DNA of 64,000 bases from Symsagittifera roscoffensis (taxonomy: Eukaryota > Xenacoelomorpha > Acoela > Convolutidae), in contig NC_087069.1 of NCBI RefSeq assembly GCF_963678635.1, forward strand, positions 43,784,688 to 43,848,687, written 5' to 3'. Both the position numbers and the translations under genes were made by a program. The number at the start of each line of letters is the position of its first letter. Within the stretch, counting starts at the first letter, position 1. The notes under the pieces are model-generated. The model did not search any database, was not told the origin of the DNA, and saw only the letters and a program-made list of their open reading frames with translations. Of the stretch, positions 28,001-31,555 are shown piece after piece.

Positions 28001-30705
28001 CCCTAATTAGTTGGGATGTTGTCTGTTAACACAAGCATAGCTTGTCTTATAGTATGAACTTTCTTTTTTTTTCCAACCTAAGTCGCAAATATTGTTGCGA
28101 TGCAATTGTTGCGACAAAATTTGTTTATTTTGAAAGTGTTCATTTTGATCCAGCTATTAAGTACAGCCAATACTATGGATATTAACTCAAACTATTATAT
28201 TACAAATATCACTTTGGCTTCAAGGTATCATGGTTCTGTAGCGTAGAGGTAGGGAAGGAGACCAGCAGCTAAATAAGAGGGTTCGAACCTGGGCGGGGTA
28301 AGATTTTTTAATAAACTTTTTCGTGTACGGCTGTTTTCCAGTCCCCCCTTTGATTTTTTCGGAAATTGAATATATGAAACTTAATTAAAATGACTTCTCA
28401 CGTTATAAAATGCATTAAAACGTGTCAGCGTGAACCGGTAATCAAATTTTGACAAACTTTCTTTCATGCAAAATGCCATGTGAACAAGTTTTGAGCAGCT
28501 TTATTTCGAAACTTTACTAGAGGGGTGAGAAATTGGAAAAGAGCCTCGTATACTAGTTAAAATGCGTCCGTTTTATAAATTGAGGCATGTTGGTAAATTT
28601 CTTTTCAAATTGACTGGTTTATGCTAATGGTAATAATTGGCGTGTGTCACTTAAGAAATTTTGTAGACTCAAAGTTTTACTCATTCAGTTTTTTCCAGTA
28701 GCGTTGTCGGTCATATTTTTGCTTGTGTATGCGAAGTGGAACTTCGCTTCTGTGTAAGAGTAATGAACGCAGTGAGTACTCTTATTAGGTCTTGCTAACT
28801 TTTTGTTTTTTTGTTCAGTCAATTTTGGTTTTTCGCGGTTTGACTTGTGATTTCTTTCAACTGGTGTACTTTCTATTGTATAAAGGAAGGCAAACTCCAC
28901 TATCGAACAGCGAAATTGTTAAGGTTGCGAAAAACGTGATCGGCTTCTACTTTTGAAAATGGAATTTAATTATCAGATTTCCCAGCCAAATAAAATTTTT
29001 ACATATTGATCCAGTTTTCTCAAATTGGGTTTCCTTGCGTTCATTACTCTTTTCCAACTGTCAGTTGGCTTTGTTACTATATTTACACAAGCAGAGCTTG
29101 TGTTATAGTATGAAGTATTTTTTTTCCAACCTAAGTCGCAAATATTGTTGCGACGCAAATATTGTTGCGATAAAATGTGTTCCTTTTGAAAGTGTTGATT
29201 TTGATCAATAACCAGCTATTAAGTACAGCCAATGCTAAGGATTTTAACACAGACCTTTTTGTTAGGACTTTTGTAACGGAATAATTGTGCTCGAGGTGGT
29301 TTTTTTCTTCAGACAAATTCCGACTTTGTAACTAGCCATTTTTGACGGGATTGTTTAAATATCATTCAAAAGGTAGTGCTGTCCTGAGCTTAAATTTGGG
29401 AAGATATTTCACCTTTGATCAATTTTTATAAAGTTATGGGGGTTTAAAAATTGCCATTTTGGCCAATTTGGGACAAATAAAGCTCGATATATTTCGCGCT
29501 ATTAACGCGTAAGCGGAGTTTTAATCCGTCTTAGAAATCGTTCTAAATTGGTTGAAGGAAGCTTATTCGCCATAATTAATTTGTTACTAGTAGCAAAATT
29601 TATCACTCTGTAGTTCATATGGCGTGTGGGGGGTTAATTTTAAAATGAAGTGTCCATCATAAATCGTTCTACAAATTCAAAGGGCTATAAGGTCATCTAT
29701 TTCTTTCTTCGAAATTGAAAAGTTGAAGATTTTTGAAAAAACAAGCTTTTTTCAGTTTCCTTGAGTCCATTACTCTTTTCGAACTGTCAGTTGACTTTGA
29801 AACTATATTGAAATGAATGGCTATTGCATGTCTGTCTGAAATAGGCTTACCGATTAAAAGCATCCTCTTCGGTGCTAGAACGTCTGCAACCAAGTCGCTA
29901 ATAAGTTTAGTTTTCTCGCAAAAGAATCATATTTTGAGTCGATGAACGTAGTTCAGACACTTATTTAGGCCGTGCTGATTTTTTTCTGGAAAAGGCTCAA
30001 ATTTTCTTCTTCGTGGTATGACGATTTCTTTTTATGTTCAGCTCTTTTACTTCCCGTTGAAATCAAAAATTTACCTATTGATTTAATTTTCTCAAATTGG
30101 GTTAATGTTATCAAAAAAAAGCATTAATCATAAATTGTTCTGAAACATCGAAGAGCTCTTAGGCCATCTATTTTTTTTTTGTGCTTTTTTCGTTTACTTG
30201 GGCTTTTTCCGTTTAAGTTGGGCTTTTTCCGTTTACTTGCTTTAATTGACTCTTTTTCAGCTGTCTGTTGGCTAAGTTAATGATAAATGATGAAAAAATG
30301 AAGTTCAGTGTTTTTGGCTGTTTTTTTTTCACGGTAGATGGATTGCTCTTTGGCTGGATTATATACCACTGGGTGCTAATCCCATGCCGAAAGGACGGAA
30401 TGCTGAAAGTGTTCTATCGATGAACGTAACCTGTAAACTTCAGGTTCGAAGAACACAAAGAAAGTACAAAATACTCTGGTCTCTCCATCATAAAGCTCAG
30501 TAATATTTAAAATATTTTAAAGATTCTAATTTTTCAGTGTTTTTCTTAGCCGTACATCATGCCGGATGAGTTGAGACGGGACTTGCCCCCGGTCCAGGCC
30601 GACTATTGCGCCCAAAGGATGCCCCCCTACCAGGGCAGAGGAGACGCACCTCAGGGGGCACTGGACTACGCCACCTTCACCTACTCACTATTCGCTCACA
30701 GGTGA
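864..30705 (+). CDS. ACTN: alpha-actinin, 3' part of the gene (11 exons, spliced)
   Basis: Joined exons 864-1082, 1862-1970, 3346-3408, 6979-7161, 7933-8074, 8686-8885, 11008-11061, 25172-25318, 26599-26679, 27758-27916 and 30550-30705 give 1,513 nt: one completing base, 503 codons and TGA, with GT-AG introns throughout. The protein reads as the end of spectrin repeat 1, repeats 2-4 and a C-terminal EF-hand domain, with family hallmarks [47 protein letters not shown] and ELRRDLPP. Alpha-actinin is an antiparallel dimer that cross-links actin filaments at Z-discs, dense bodies and adhesions; the rod seen here makes the dimer. The actin-binding CH domains and repeat 1 must lie upstream. Introns are mostly phase 0; the one before exon 1 and intron 1 are phase 2, intron 5 is phase 1. 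The exons are clearly GC-richer than the introns. Confidence 0.97.
1083..1861 (+). other. alpha-actinin intron 1
   Basis: AT-rich intron. Its only notable structure is a long fold-back at 1485-1567. Confidence 0.9.
1485..1567. repeat. long imperfect hairpin (fold-back) in intron 1
   Basis: The left arm, including ATGTTATTTTGATC and CAAATAGA (1498-1520), is mirrored by TCTATTTG and GATCAAAATAACAT (1532-1553). Pairing extends outward into GAGGAAGAG/CTCTTCCC with few mismatches, for an arm of about 35 bp around an 11-nt loop. It could be a small fold-back repeat or a structured RNA. Confidence 0.65.
1862..1970 (+). CDS. ACTN: alpha-actinin exon 2 (SR2)
   Basis: The acceptor is tgtattttag and the donor is GTAAAT at 1971. 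With the AA carried over it reads [20 protein letters not shown] and on to KRRHTLE, the conserved middle of spectrin repeat 2 (the ELN-x-LDYYD and RCQKICDQWD region of the family). It ends in phase 0. Confidence 0.95.
1971..3345 (+). other. alpha-actinin intron 2
   Basis: Contains low-complexity sequence with a repeated GCGTTTTAGGCG motif (2278-2342), G-runs near 2430-2480, and a double partial copy of the main dispersed element (2500-3146). Confidence 0.9.
2500..3146 (+). mobile_element. HINE-like dispersed element, two partial copies in tandem
   Basis: The first copy starts at ACTCTTATATAGGTCTTGCTG, missing the terminal GAGT-AATGAACG arm, and runs to about 2840. A second, 5'-truncated copy follows and ends with the 3' hairpin CCAACTGTCTGTTGG (3127-3141) and GGCTATG. 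Shared core words are TGTTAAAAGGAAGGC and GATCCAGTTTTCTCAAATTG. Confidence 0.65.
3346..3408 (+). CDS. ACTN: alpha-actinin exon 3 (end of SR2)
   Basis: A 63-nt exon between a ttttttttcag acceptor and a GTGAGT donor at 3409. It encodes 21 residues ending [13 protein letters not shown], the family's conserved junction between spectrin repeats 2 and 3. Phase 0 on both sides. Confidence 0.95.
3655..3808 (+). mobile_element. HINE-like element, 3' fragment
   Basis: Contains AAATTCAGAGAGCTT, the 3' subterminal repeat CGTTCATTACTC and the terminal hairpin CCAATCTTCGATTGG, a compensated version of the usual CCAAC-GTTGG stem. Confidence 0.6.
4126..4545 (+). mobile_element. HINE-like element, 5' complete, 3' end degraded
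   Basis: Starts TTAGAGTAATGAAC and contains the core words AAAAGGAAG, CACTATCGAACAG, CACGAAAAACGTGATC, TTGATCCAGTTTTC and AAAAAAGTGTCAATC. The terminal hairpin is lost. Confidence 0.6.
5267..5690 (+). mobile_element. HINE-like element, 3' truncated
   Basis: Starts TTAAGAGTAATGAACGTAG with the 5' hairpin partner ATTCTT, and holds the full core. The 3' terminus is replaced by a GAAGC-cct-GCTTC hairpin. Confidence 0.62.
5740..6010 (+). mobile_element. HINE-like element, diverged 3' part
   Basis: Weak match: AATGATCCAGTTTTTTCAAATT and a degenerate end CCAACTGTGTGTTTGCTAT. Probably an old copy. Confidence 0.4.
6131..6492 (+). mobile_element. HINE-like element, near-complete
   Basis: Begins TTAAAAGTCGATGAACGTAG, includes GGACTC, and closes with GCGTTCAATAACTC and a degraded hairpin ending TGTTGGCCAGG. 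Confidence 0.6.
6778..6855 (+). repeat. short tandem repeat, 11- and 17-bp units of CTGCTATGATA
   Basis: Four to five head-to-tail copies of CTGCTATGATAC with optional TTCA/TTCT spacers. Confidence 0.85.
6979..7161 (+). CDS. ACTN: alpha-actinin exon 4 (first half of SR3)
   Basis: The acceptor is a long T-tract plus cag; the donor is GTAAGA at 7162. The 61 codons start [20 protein letters not shown] and end EVQRFAQ, matching the start of spectrin repeat 3. Phase 0 on both sides. Confidence 0.96.
7162..7932 (+). other. alpha-actinin intron 4
   Basis: No element recognised apart from a GATCATGATGATCATGATC palindrome near 7817-7836. Confidence 0.85.
7933..8074 (+). CDS. ACTN: alpha-actinin exon 5 (second half of SR3)
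   Basis: The acceptor is ttgtgtag and the donor is GTGAGT at 8075. It encodes [17 protein letters not shown] through [17 protein letters not shown], the conserved NPYT and LVP-x-RD segments of spectrin repeat 3, and ends in phase 1. Confidence 0.95.
8075..8685 (+). other. alpha-actinin intron 5
   Basis: Contains the 17-bp tandem repeat at 8193-8262; otherwise AT-rich sequence without recognised features. Confidence 0.85.
8193..8262 (+). repeat. 17-bp tandem repeat AATATGATCCAGTTTCC
   Basis: About four copies, the first one shorter. GATCCAGTTT is also a word in the dispersed element, so the repeat may have grown from a fragment of it. Confidence 0.85.
8686..8885 (+). CDS. ACTN: alpha-actinin exon 6 (SR4)
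   Basis: The acceptor is aacatttcag and the donor is GTAGGA at 8886. The first codon (AAC) is split with exon 5. It reads [20 protein letters not shown] and on to [15 protein letters not shown], the family's NEHLR-x-QFA and IDQLE landmarks in spectrin repeat 4. Confidence 0.96.
9410..9700 (+). repeat. dispersed repeat ending in a GCAAAGC hairpin
   Basis: Shares interrupted similarity with 13800-14100 (ATTTTGGCT, GTGCAAT, TTTTAG, TCCAAATTATT). It ends with the perfect stem GCAAAGC-gca-GCTTTGC at 9669-9685. Confidence 0.5.
10030..10462 (+). mobile_element. HINE-like element
   Basis: The start carries a duplicated TTCGATGAACGTA. The core is present (AAAAGGAAGGCAAACTCC, GTGATCAACTTCTAA). It ends CTTGCGTTCATTGA and CCAACTGTCTGTTTGCTCTG. 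Confidence 0.6.
11008..11061 (+). CDS. ACTN: alpha-actinin exon 7 (SR4)
   Basis: A 54-nt exon with acceptor tctatttcag and donor GTCAGT at 11062. It encodes [18 protein letters not shown], equivalent to the conserved DN-x-HT-x-YTMEH segment of spectrin repeat 4. A 14.1-kb intron follows. Confidence 0.95.
12378..12858 (+). mobile_element. HINE-like element
   Basis: The 5' arm is partly lost (AGTTCAGACTCTAGTATAGG), the core is intact, and the 3' end is CGTTCATTGACTC plus CCAATTGTCTGTTGGCTATG. Confidence 0.62.
12945..13354 (+). mobile_element. HINE-like element, 5' degraded
   Basis: Core words TTCAGGAAAAACT, GAAGGCAAACTCCACT and AGTCCAGTTTTCTCAGATTG are present. The end reads CTTGCGTTCATG and CCCACGGTCTGTCGGCTATG, a changed hairpin. 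Confidence 0.55.
13800..14100 (+). repeat. dispersed repeat related to 9410-9700
   Basis: Interrupted similarity to 9410-9700, ending in a degraded GCGAAGT hairpin near 14073. Confidence 0.4.
14173..14376 (+). mobile_element. HINE-like element, 3' part
   Basis: Starts CCTAATGATCCAGTTTTCTC and ends CTTGGCTGTG. It lies just downstream of, and may overlap, the 3' UTR of the antisense Trp-rich gene. Confidence 0.5.
14421..15188 (-). CDS. secreted Trp/Tyr/Pro/Thr-rich tandem-repeat protein, nested in intron 7
   Basis: A single-exon gene of 255 codons antisense to alpha-actinin; I do not recognise it. Residues 1-22 form a signal peptide ([20 protein letters not shown], then SA). A short basic stretch follows ([10 protein letters not shown]) with a possible dibasic cleavage site. 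From about residue 43 there are 14 copies of a 13-14-residue unit with core WAP-G-TTWWP, separated by DYSN, DTYYN, NYSN or DYTT. The C-terminus is acidic, then ends NRKK. There is no Cys. Such Trp/Tyr/Thr-rich, low-complexity secreted proteins are often structural or adhesive; a role in mucus, cuticle or cement is inference only. A TATA box (15251-15257) lies 69 bp upstream of the ATG, which supports a real gene. No AATAAA is seen close downstream. Confidence 0.85.
   Translation of the reverse strand: MTRTLALSLLVLCIVFTVHSSARKISPRKRAAIFELIDEKSWYQSDYTTWAPETTWWPDYSNWAPGTTWWPDYSNWAPGTTWWPDTYYNWAPGTTWWPDYSNWAPGTTWWPDYSNWAPGTTWWPDYSNWAPGTTWWPDYSNWAPGTTWWPDYSNWAPGTTWWPDYSNWAPGTTWWPDTYYNWAPGTTWWPNYSNWAPGTTWWPDYSNWAPGTTWWPDYTTWAPGTTWWPDYTPWYQGKTPSYEDEQSDFGYNRKK
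14505..15050 (-). repeat. 39/42-bp coding minisatellite in the Trp-rich protein gene
   Basis: Fourteen head-to-tail units of 39 bp (42 bp for the two DTYYN units), nearly identical at the DNA level, for example ccaccaagtagttccaggag repeated on the + strand. The number of units is a multiple of three bases throughout, so expansion keeps the frame. The two DTYYN units are seven units apart, which hints at a block duplication. Confidence 0.9.
15251..15257 (-). promoter_or_regulatory. TATA box of the Trp-rich secreted protein gene
   Basis: On the minus strand the sequence reads CTATAAAAGGG, a near-perfect TATA box, 69 bp upstream of the ATG. A start site about 30 bp downstream would leave a 5' leader of about 35-40 nt. 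Confidence 0.75.
15695..16155 (+). mobile_element. HINE-like element, satellite-like subtype
   Basis: Starts TTAAGAAATAGTTATGAACG. The internal sequence resembles the satellite monomer more than other copies do (TTGAGTTCAATT, GCTGAAAGTGAC, CTCTCCAAATACGAACGTGG). It ends CGTTCATTACTC and a variant of CCAATCTTCGATTGG. Confidence 0.65.
16185..16250 (+). ncRNA. tRNA-like sequence (possible SINE head)
   Basis: TAGCTCGGTTG resembles a pol III A box and GGGGTTTCAGTCCCG a B box, about 30 bp apart. No complete cloverleaf is seen. It directly follows a HINE-like copy. Confidence 0.3.
16753..17111 (+). mobile_element. HINE-like element with internal deletion
   Basis: Starts TTAAGAGTCATGAACGTAG with partner ACTCCTT. 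It jumps from CTATCGAA to GTGTCAATCATAG, and ends GCGTTAATGACTC and CCAAATGTCTATTGGCTATG. Confidence 0.6.
17598..17662 (+). ncRNA. tRNA-like sequence
   Basis: Contains a B-box-like TTGTTCGAATCTCG flanked by short complementary bases (GAGAT/ATCTC). The A box is weak; a pseudogene or SINE fragment is likely. Confidence 0.25.
18315..18390 (+). ncRNA. tRNA-like sequence (Ser/Leu-like A box)
   Basis: TGACTGAGTGGTTAGAG is a very good A box and GGATCGAATCC a good B box 30 bp later. The acceptor and T stems do not pair fully, so this is more likely a tRNA-derived repeat than a working tRNA gene. Confidence 0.38.
18510..18856 (+). mobile_element. HINE-like element, strongly diverged
   Basis: The order of core words is recognisable (TGATTTAAGTTTTGG, CAATTTATGG, GTGAATCACTAAG, TTCAAATTGAG, CATCCATCATAAAAT), ending TTCAACTGCTTTTAAGCTAT. 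Confidence 0.42.
19472..19878 (+). mobile_element. HINE-like element, best-preserved GAGTC subtype
   Basis: The 5' end GAGTCAATGAACG (19476-19488) folds with GACTC (19496-19500) and is the exact reverse complement of CGTTCATTGACTC at 19837-19849. A terminal hairpin remnant and GGCTATG follow. Confidence 0.75.
20135..20157 (+). repeat. (CT)n microsatellite
   Basis: About eleven TC dinucleotides in a row. Confidence 0.85.
20458..20864 (+). mobile_element. HINE-like element
   Basis: Starts TTAGGAGTCGATGAACGTAG; the core is present. The 3' end is shortened to CCAACTGTTGGCTATG. Confidence 0.62.
20992..21130 (+). repeat. hairpin-headed repeat family (copy 1, 5' part)
   Basis: Starts TTTACACAAGC; the hairpin ACAAGC-aat-GCTTGT is followed by TTATACTAGAAC, a T-tract, CAACCTAAG and the second hairpin TCGCAA-atattg-TTGCGA. 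The same order occurs at 28026 and 29082. Its 3' part (ACCAGCTATTAAGCACA) reappears at 21634 after an inserted inverted block. Confidence 0.7.
21261..21611 (-). repeat. roughly 350-bp repeat, inverted relative to 29273-29633
   Basis: CCCCCCAACACACGCCATAT at the left end is the reverse complement of ATATGGCGTGTGGGGGG at 29618-29633. Inner words TATATTTCGCGC, AATTGGCCAA and TTTTTGACGG also match in reverse. It sits inside a copy of the hairpin-headed family. Confidence 0.72.
21612..21690 (+). repeat. hairpin-headed repeat (copy 1, 3' part)
   Basis: ACCAGCTATTAAGCACAACC and CCAATGCTAAGGATTTCAAC match 29210-29250. A 13-bp TTTCAACACAGAC is duplicated in tandem at its end. Confidence 0.6.
21902..22306. 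mobile_element. 405-bp hAT-like non-autonomous DNA transposon with coding-like insert
   Basis: The terminal inverted repeats are CAGGGTTACCACTTGG and, in reverse complement, CAGGGTTACTACTTTA, with TCAGAT just inside both. They are flanked by an imperfect 8-bp target duplication, GAAAACTG (21894-21901) and GAAGACTG (22307-22314). CAGGG ends plus an 8-bp duplication are typical of the hAT superfamily. GGTCAG occurs several times in both subterminal regions. The middle holds a GC-richer, coding-like stretch. Confidence 0.72.
22028..22171 (+). pseudogene. coding-like fragment captured inside the hAT-like element
   Basis: A short open stretch reads [20 protein letters not shown] then [17 protein letters not shown]: an acidic/basic heptad-like helix followed by a C-x-x-C motif. 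Base composition and codon use look coding, unlike the flanks. It has no splice sites I trust and is too short for a gene. It may be a remnant of the parent transposase or a captured host exon. Confidence 0.4.
22315..22550 (+). other. intron sequence between hAT-like element and the basic-peptide gene
   Basis: Contains TTCGTTGCC and GTTCGAGGCTC words reminiscent of tRNA-like sequence, but nothing I can support. Confidence 0.4.
22555..22560 (-). terminator. polyadenylation signal AATAAA of the basic-peptide gene
   Basis: AATAAA on the minus strand, 74 nt downstream of the stop codon at 22634. Confidence 0.65.
22634..22885 (-). CDS. secreted precursor with acidic propiece and Arg-Gly-Pro-rich tail (antimicrobial-peptide-like), nested in intron 7
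   Basis: An 83-codon single-exon gene antisense to alpha-actinin. I chose the ATG at 22885 because it starts a clean signal peptide ([20 protein letters not shown], then DS); the frame stays open 30 codons further upstream, but those codons overlap the TATA box. Residues 23-50 are acidic (DELISSE, ELEQE); from about residue 52 the chain is basic, ending in GRGRP units and GGRG. A signal, anionic propiece and cationic Pro/Arg/Gly tail is the layout of many antimicrobial-peptide precursors; nucleic-acid or matrix binding is the alternative. There is no Cys. A TATA box (22945-22952) and AATAAA (22555-22560) frame the gene. No family is recognised. Confidence 0.82.
   Translation of the reverse strand: MGKLLITGLILLVLAQFAFVDSFNQQLGTSDELISSEVFSELEQEAPGSFERLARSRNGRRTGRGRPGRGRPGRGRPGRGGRG
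22640..22692 (-). repeat. 15-bp coding minisatellite (GRGRP units)
   Basis: About three and a half copies of a 15-bp unit (GGACGCGGAAGACCT on the minus strand), each encoding Gly-Arg-Gly-Arg-Pro, at the 3' end of the basic-peptide gene. Confidence 0.85.
22945..22952 (-). promoter_or_regulatory. TATA box of the basic-peptide gene
   Basis: The minus strand reads TATAAATA 67 bp upstream of the ATG, almost the same spacing as in the Trp-rich gene of the same intron (69 bp). Confidence 0.7.
23000..23667 (+). other. unassigned part of intron 7
   Basis: A somewhat GC-richer segment at 23270-23400 (GGACCCCCACTTGGCGC, CCAACGCCCCTCGAATATTG) stands out from its surroundings. It shows no convincing protein, TIR or RNA signature. 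Confidence 0.5.
23668..23867 (+). mobile_element. HINE-like element, 3' truncated by the next copy
   Basis: Starts AAGGAGTCAATGAACGTAG, core GGAAGGCAAATTCACTATCG, and breaks off at ACCTATTAG where a second copy begins. Confidence 0.6.
23868..24341 (+). mobile_element. HINE-like element, complete GAGTA subtype
   Basis: GAGTAATGAACG (23872-23883) with ACTCTT partner. The inside resembles the satellite monomer (TTGATTCACTTAGGTAT, CTCTCGAAATACGAACGTG). It ends CCATTACTC and CCAATCTTCGATTGGTTATG. Confidence 0.7.
24345..24543 (+). mobile_element. HINE-like element, 3' fragment
   Basis: Directly abuts the previous copy, so three copies lie head to tail at 23668-24543. It ends CCTTGCGTCCATTGACTC and CCAACTCTCTGTTGGCTAT. 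Confidence 0.62.
25172..25318 (+). CDS. ACTN: alpha-actinin exon 8 (end of SR4, start of EF-hand 1)
   Basis: The acceptor is attgtgttgtag and the donor is GTAGAC at 25319. It encodes [20 protein letters not shown] and on to [12 protein letters not shown]: the last helix of the rod, the neck, and the first helix of EF-hand 1, whose loop begins with the final Asp-Lys. A decayed copy of its 3' half lies at about 25400-25493. Confidence 0.96.
25400..25493 (+). pseudogene. decayed partial duplicate of alpha-actinin exon 8
   Basis: From 25449 the sequence reads [15 protein letters not shown] and ends AAG-GTAATT at 25494, matching the end of exon 8 ([16 protein letters not shown] followed by GTAGAC). 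Before a one-base frameshift at 25448, codons at 25427-25438 read EDAK against REAK of exon 8, and 25409-25417 read N-D-I against N-Q-I. An in-frame TAA at 25421 and the frameshift break the copy, and the first EF-hand calcium ligand Asp is Val. I see a tandem exon-duplication relic, not a usable alternative exon, although the donor survives. Confidence 0.72.
25704..26175 (+). mobile_element. HINE-like element, complete GAGTC subtype
   Basis: GAGTCGATGAACG (25708-25720) folds with GACTC. The 3' partner is CGTTTATTGACTC (26138-26150), and the hairpin CCAGCTGTCTGTTGG at 26155-26169 is followed by CTATG. Confidence 0.75.
26599..26679 (+). CDS. ACTN: alpha-actinin exon 9 (EF-hand 1)
   Basis: The acceptor is tgtgtttcag and the donor is GTGAGT at 26680. 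It encodes [20 protein letters not shown] and NIADDFR, completing EF-hand 1. Joined to exon 8 the loop is [12 protein letters not shown]. Position 3 is Lys and position 6 is Leu instead of the usual Asp/Asn and Gly, so calcium binding at this loop is unlikely, as in muscle-type alpha-actinins. Confidence 0.95.
26680..27757 (+). other. alpha-actinin intron 9
   Basis: Contains a broken HINE-like copy; no coding sequence is supported. Confidence 0.88.
26995..27548 (+). mobile_element. HINE-like element, diverged and interrupted
   Basis: TTTGTTAAAAGGAAGGCAAA at the left and GGGCCAATCATACACAATTC, CCAGCTGTCTGTTGTCTAT at the right. About 270 bp of unrelated sequence splits it. Confidence 0.5.
27758..27916 (+). 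CDS. ACTN: alpha-actinin exon 10 (EF-hand 2 and following helices)
   Basis: The acceptor is gtgttttag and the donor is GTAAGC at 27917. It encodes [20 protein letters not shown] then [12 protein letters not shown] and ends AFRVLANDK. The EF-hand 2 loop [12 protein letters not shown] has Ala where the bidentate Glu/Asp of position 12 would sit, which is usual for this family. Confidence 0.96.
28026..28195 (+). repeat. hairpin-headed repeat family (copy 2)
   Basis: The hairpin ACAAGC-ata-GCTTGT at 28031-28045, then CCAACCTAAGTCGCAAATAT and CCAGCTATTAAGTACAGCC. Confidence 0.7.
28231..28300 (+). ncRNA. tRNA-like sequence
   Basis: TAGCGTAGAGG (28239-28249) fits an A box and GGTTCGAACC (28280-28289) a B box at normal distance, followed by a T-tract. 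The T stem does not pair well, so a working tRNA is doubtful. Confidence 0.4.
28755..29073 (+). mobile_element. HINE-like element, GAGTA subtype with internal deletion
   Basis: GAGTAATGAACG (28758-28769) pairs with ACTCTT and with CGTTCATTACTC (29038-29049). The terminal hairpin CCAACTGTCAGTTGG is at 29054-29068. About 100 bp is missing before TTCCTTGCG. A GCGAAGT hairpin abuts its left end. Confidence 0.72.
29082..29255 (+). repeat. hairpin-headed repeat family (copy 3)
   Basis: The hairpin ACAAGC-aga-GCTTGT (29087-29101) and the second hairpin TCGCAA-TTGCGA, ending AAGGATTTTAACACAGACC. Confidence 0.7.
29273..29633 (+). repeat. roughly 360-bp repeat, inverted copy at 21261-21611
   Basis: Begins GTAACGGAATAATTGTGCTC and ends ATATGGCGTGTGGGGGG. 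It is the reverse complement of the block in intron 7 and again sits next to a hairpin-headed repeat. Confidence 0.72.
29634..29800 (+). mobile_element. HINE-like element, 3' half
   Basis: TTAATTTTAAAATGAAGTGTCCATC through CCATTACTC and CGAACTGTCAGTTGACTTTG. It may be the displaced 3' half of the copy at 28755, split by the repeats in between. Confidence 0.55.
29932..30268 (+). mobile_element. HINE-like element, GAGTC subtype, internally deleted
   Basis: Starts TTGAGTCGATGAACGTAG and TTCAGAC. A CTTTTTCCGTTTA segment is duplicated near 30190-30235. It ends ATTGACTC and CAGCTGTCTGTTGGCTAAG. Confidence 0.6.
30550..30705 (+). CDS. ACTN: alpha-actinin exon 11 (last coding exon, EF-hands 3/4)
   Basis: The acceptor is gtttttcttag. 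It encodes [14 protein letters not shown] through [15 protein letters not shown] and then TGA. This is the titin-binding, calmodulin-like end of the family. The usual short tail ending in E-S-D-L (a PDZ-binding end in many animals) is absent: the protein stops at AHR. The bases at the stop (AG then GTGAAC from 30702) would also serve as a splice donor, so a longer isoform is possible but not shown. Confidence 0.93.
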   Translation, partial: PYIMPDELRRDLPPVQADYCAQRMPPYQGRGDAPQGALDYATFTYSLFAHR

Positions 30706-31020
30706 ACAGATAACAGCAGAGATAGATACAATAAGAACGGACCAATCAGATATGACTGCAAATAATGTTGACTGGAAAAAGAACCAATCAGAAAGGACTA
30801 CGAATGATAAAGAAAAAAAAAGAAAAGTAAAAAGTCAAATCAGATGCGACTTTAAATAACAAAAAATGAGCGGACCAATCGCGAACAAGTATTTTTAGCT
30901 GAAATACCGAAAATTGACAAACGATAGATTGCATTGTTCGATAACTTTGCAAGATAATTGATGTAAACGAAAAGTGCAATTACTTAAAACTATTTTCAAT
31001 AAACTGGCAATAATTGTGAA
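30706..31020 (+). other. alpha-actinin 3' UTR with polyadenylation signal
   Basis: A non-coding A-rich stretch follows the stop codon. AATAAA at 30998-31003 is the first canonical polyadenylation signal downstream, giving a 3' UTR of roughly 310 nt. The exact cleavage site cannot be read from sequence. Confidence 0.6.
30998..31003 (+). terminator. polyadenylation signal AATAAA of the alpha-actinin gene
   Basis: Canonical AATAAA 293 nt after the stop codon, on the same strand. Confidence 0.6.
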
Positions 31021-31555
31021 ACTGTTAATTGTGCTATTAAAATTCGGTTTTGATCTTTAGTAGCTCGAATGATAGGCTGTTCTCAGCAATTGTATAGTGG
31101 CAATGGTTAAACAGGATTGTAAATGAATTTCACAATTAACTTACCTATCTGGGAACAGTTTTAGGGAGCAAACTACTTATTTGGGGTCTATTTTCATGAA
31201 AGAAAGACCGAATGCCTGAAAAAGTCTCAAAATATTAGCAAACATCAAAACTGACTTCAAAACTCCTAAAAAGTCCAAAATTGACTGATTTTTTTAGCGT
31301 TTATTTCTTTCGAATTTTAGAAAACTTTAGAGAATTTTGAGTTTTATTGACTTACGGGTTTGGGTCATTCTGGCATGAGCGACTGCACCTACTTATGTGC
31401 CTACTTTTGATTATGTGCCTTGCTTTCTGTTGTATTATCAATGCGCTTTCACTGATTTATAGATAGATGATTAATTAATTCAATTTGTAATACTGAGTAT
31501 AAATGCTATAAATAATTTTGAAATACCTAATCATAACTAATCAATTCAATTTTTT
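31021..31555 (+). other. intergenic sequence between alpha-actinin and the satellite domain
   Basis: AT-rich; no gene or repeat recognised. Confidence 0.6.

Larger units (their letters stand above)
27917..30549 (+). other. alpha-actinin intron 10
   Basis: Packed with repeats: two hairpin-headed copies, the inverted 360-bp block, a tRNA-like sequence and three HINE-like copies. Confidence 0.9.
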
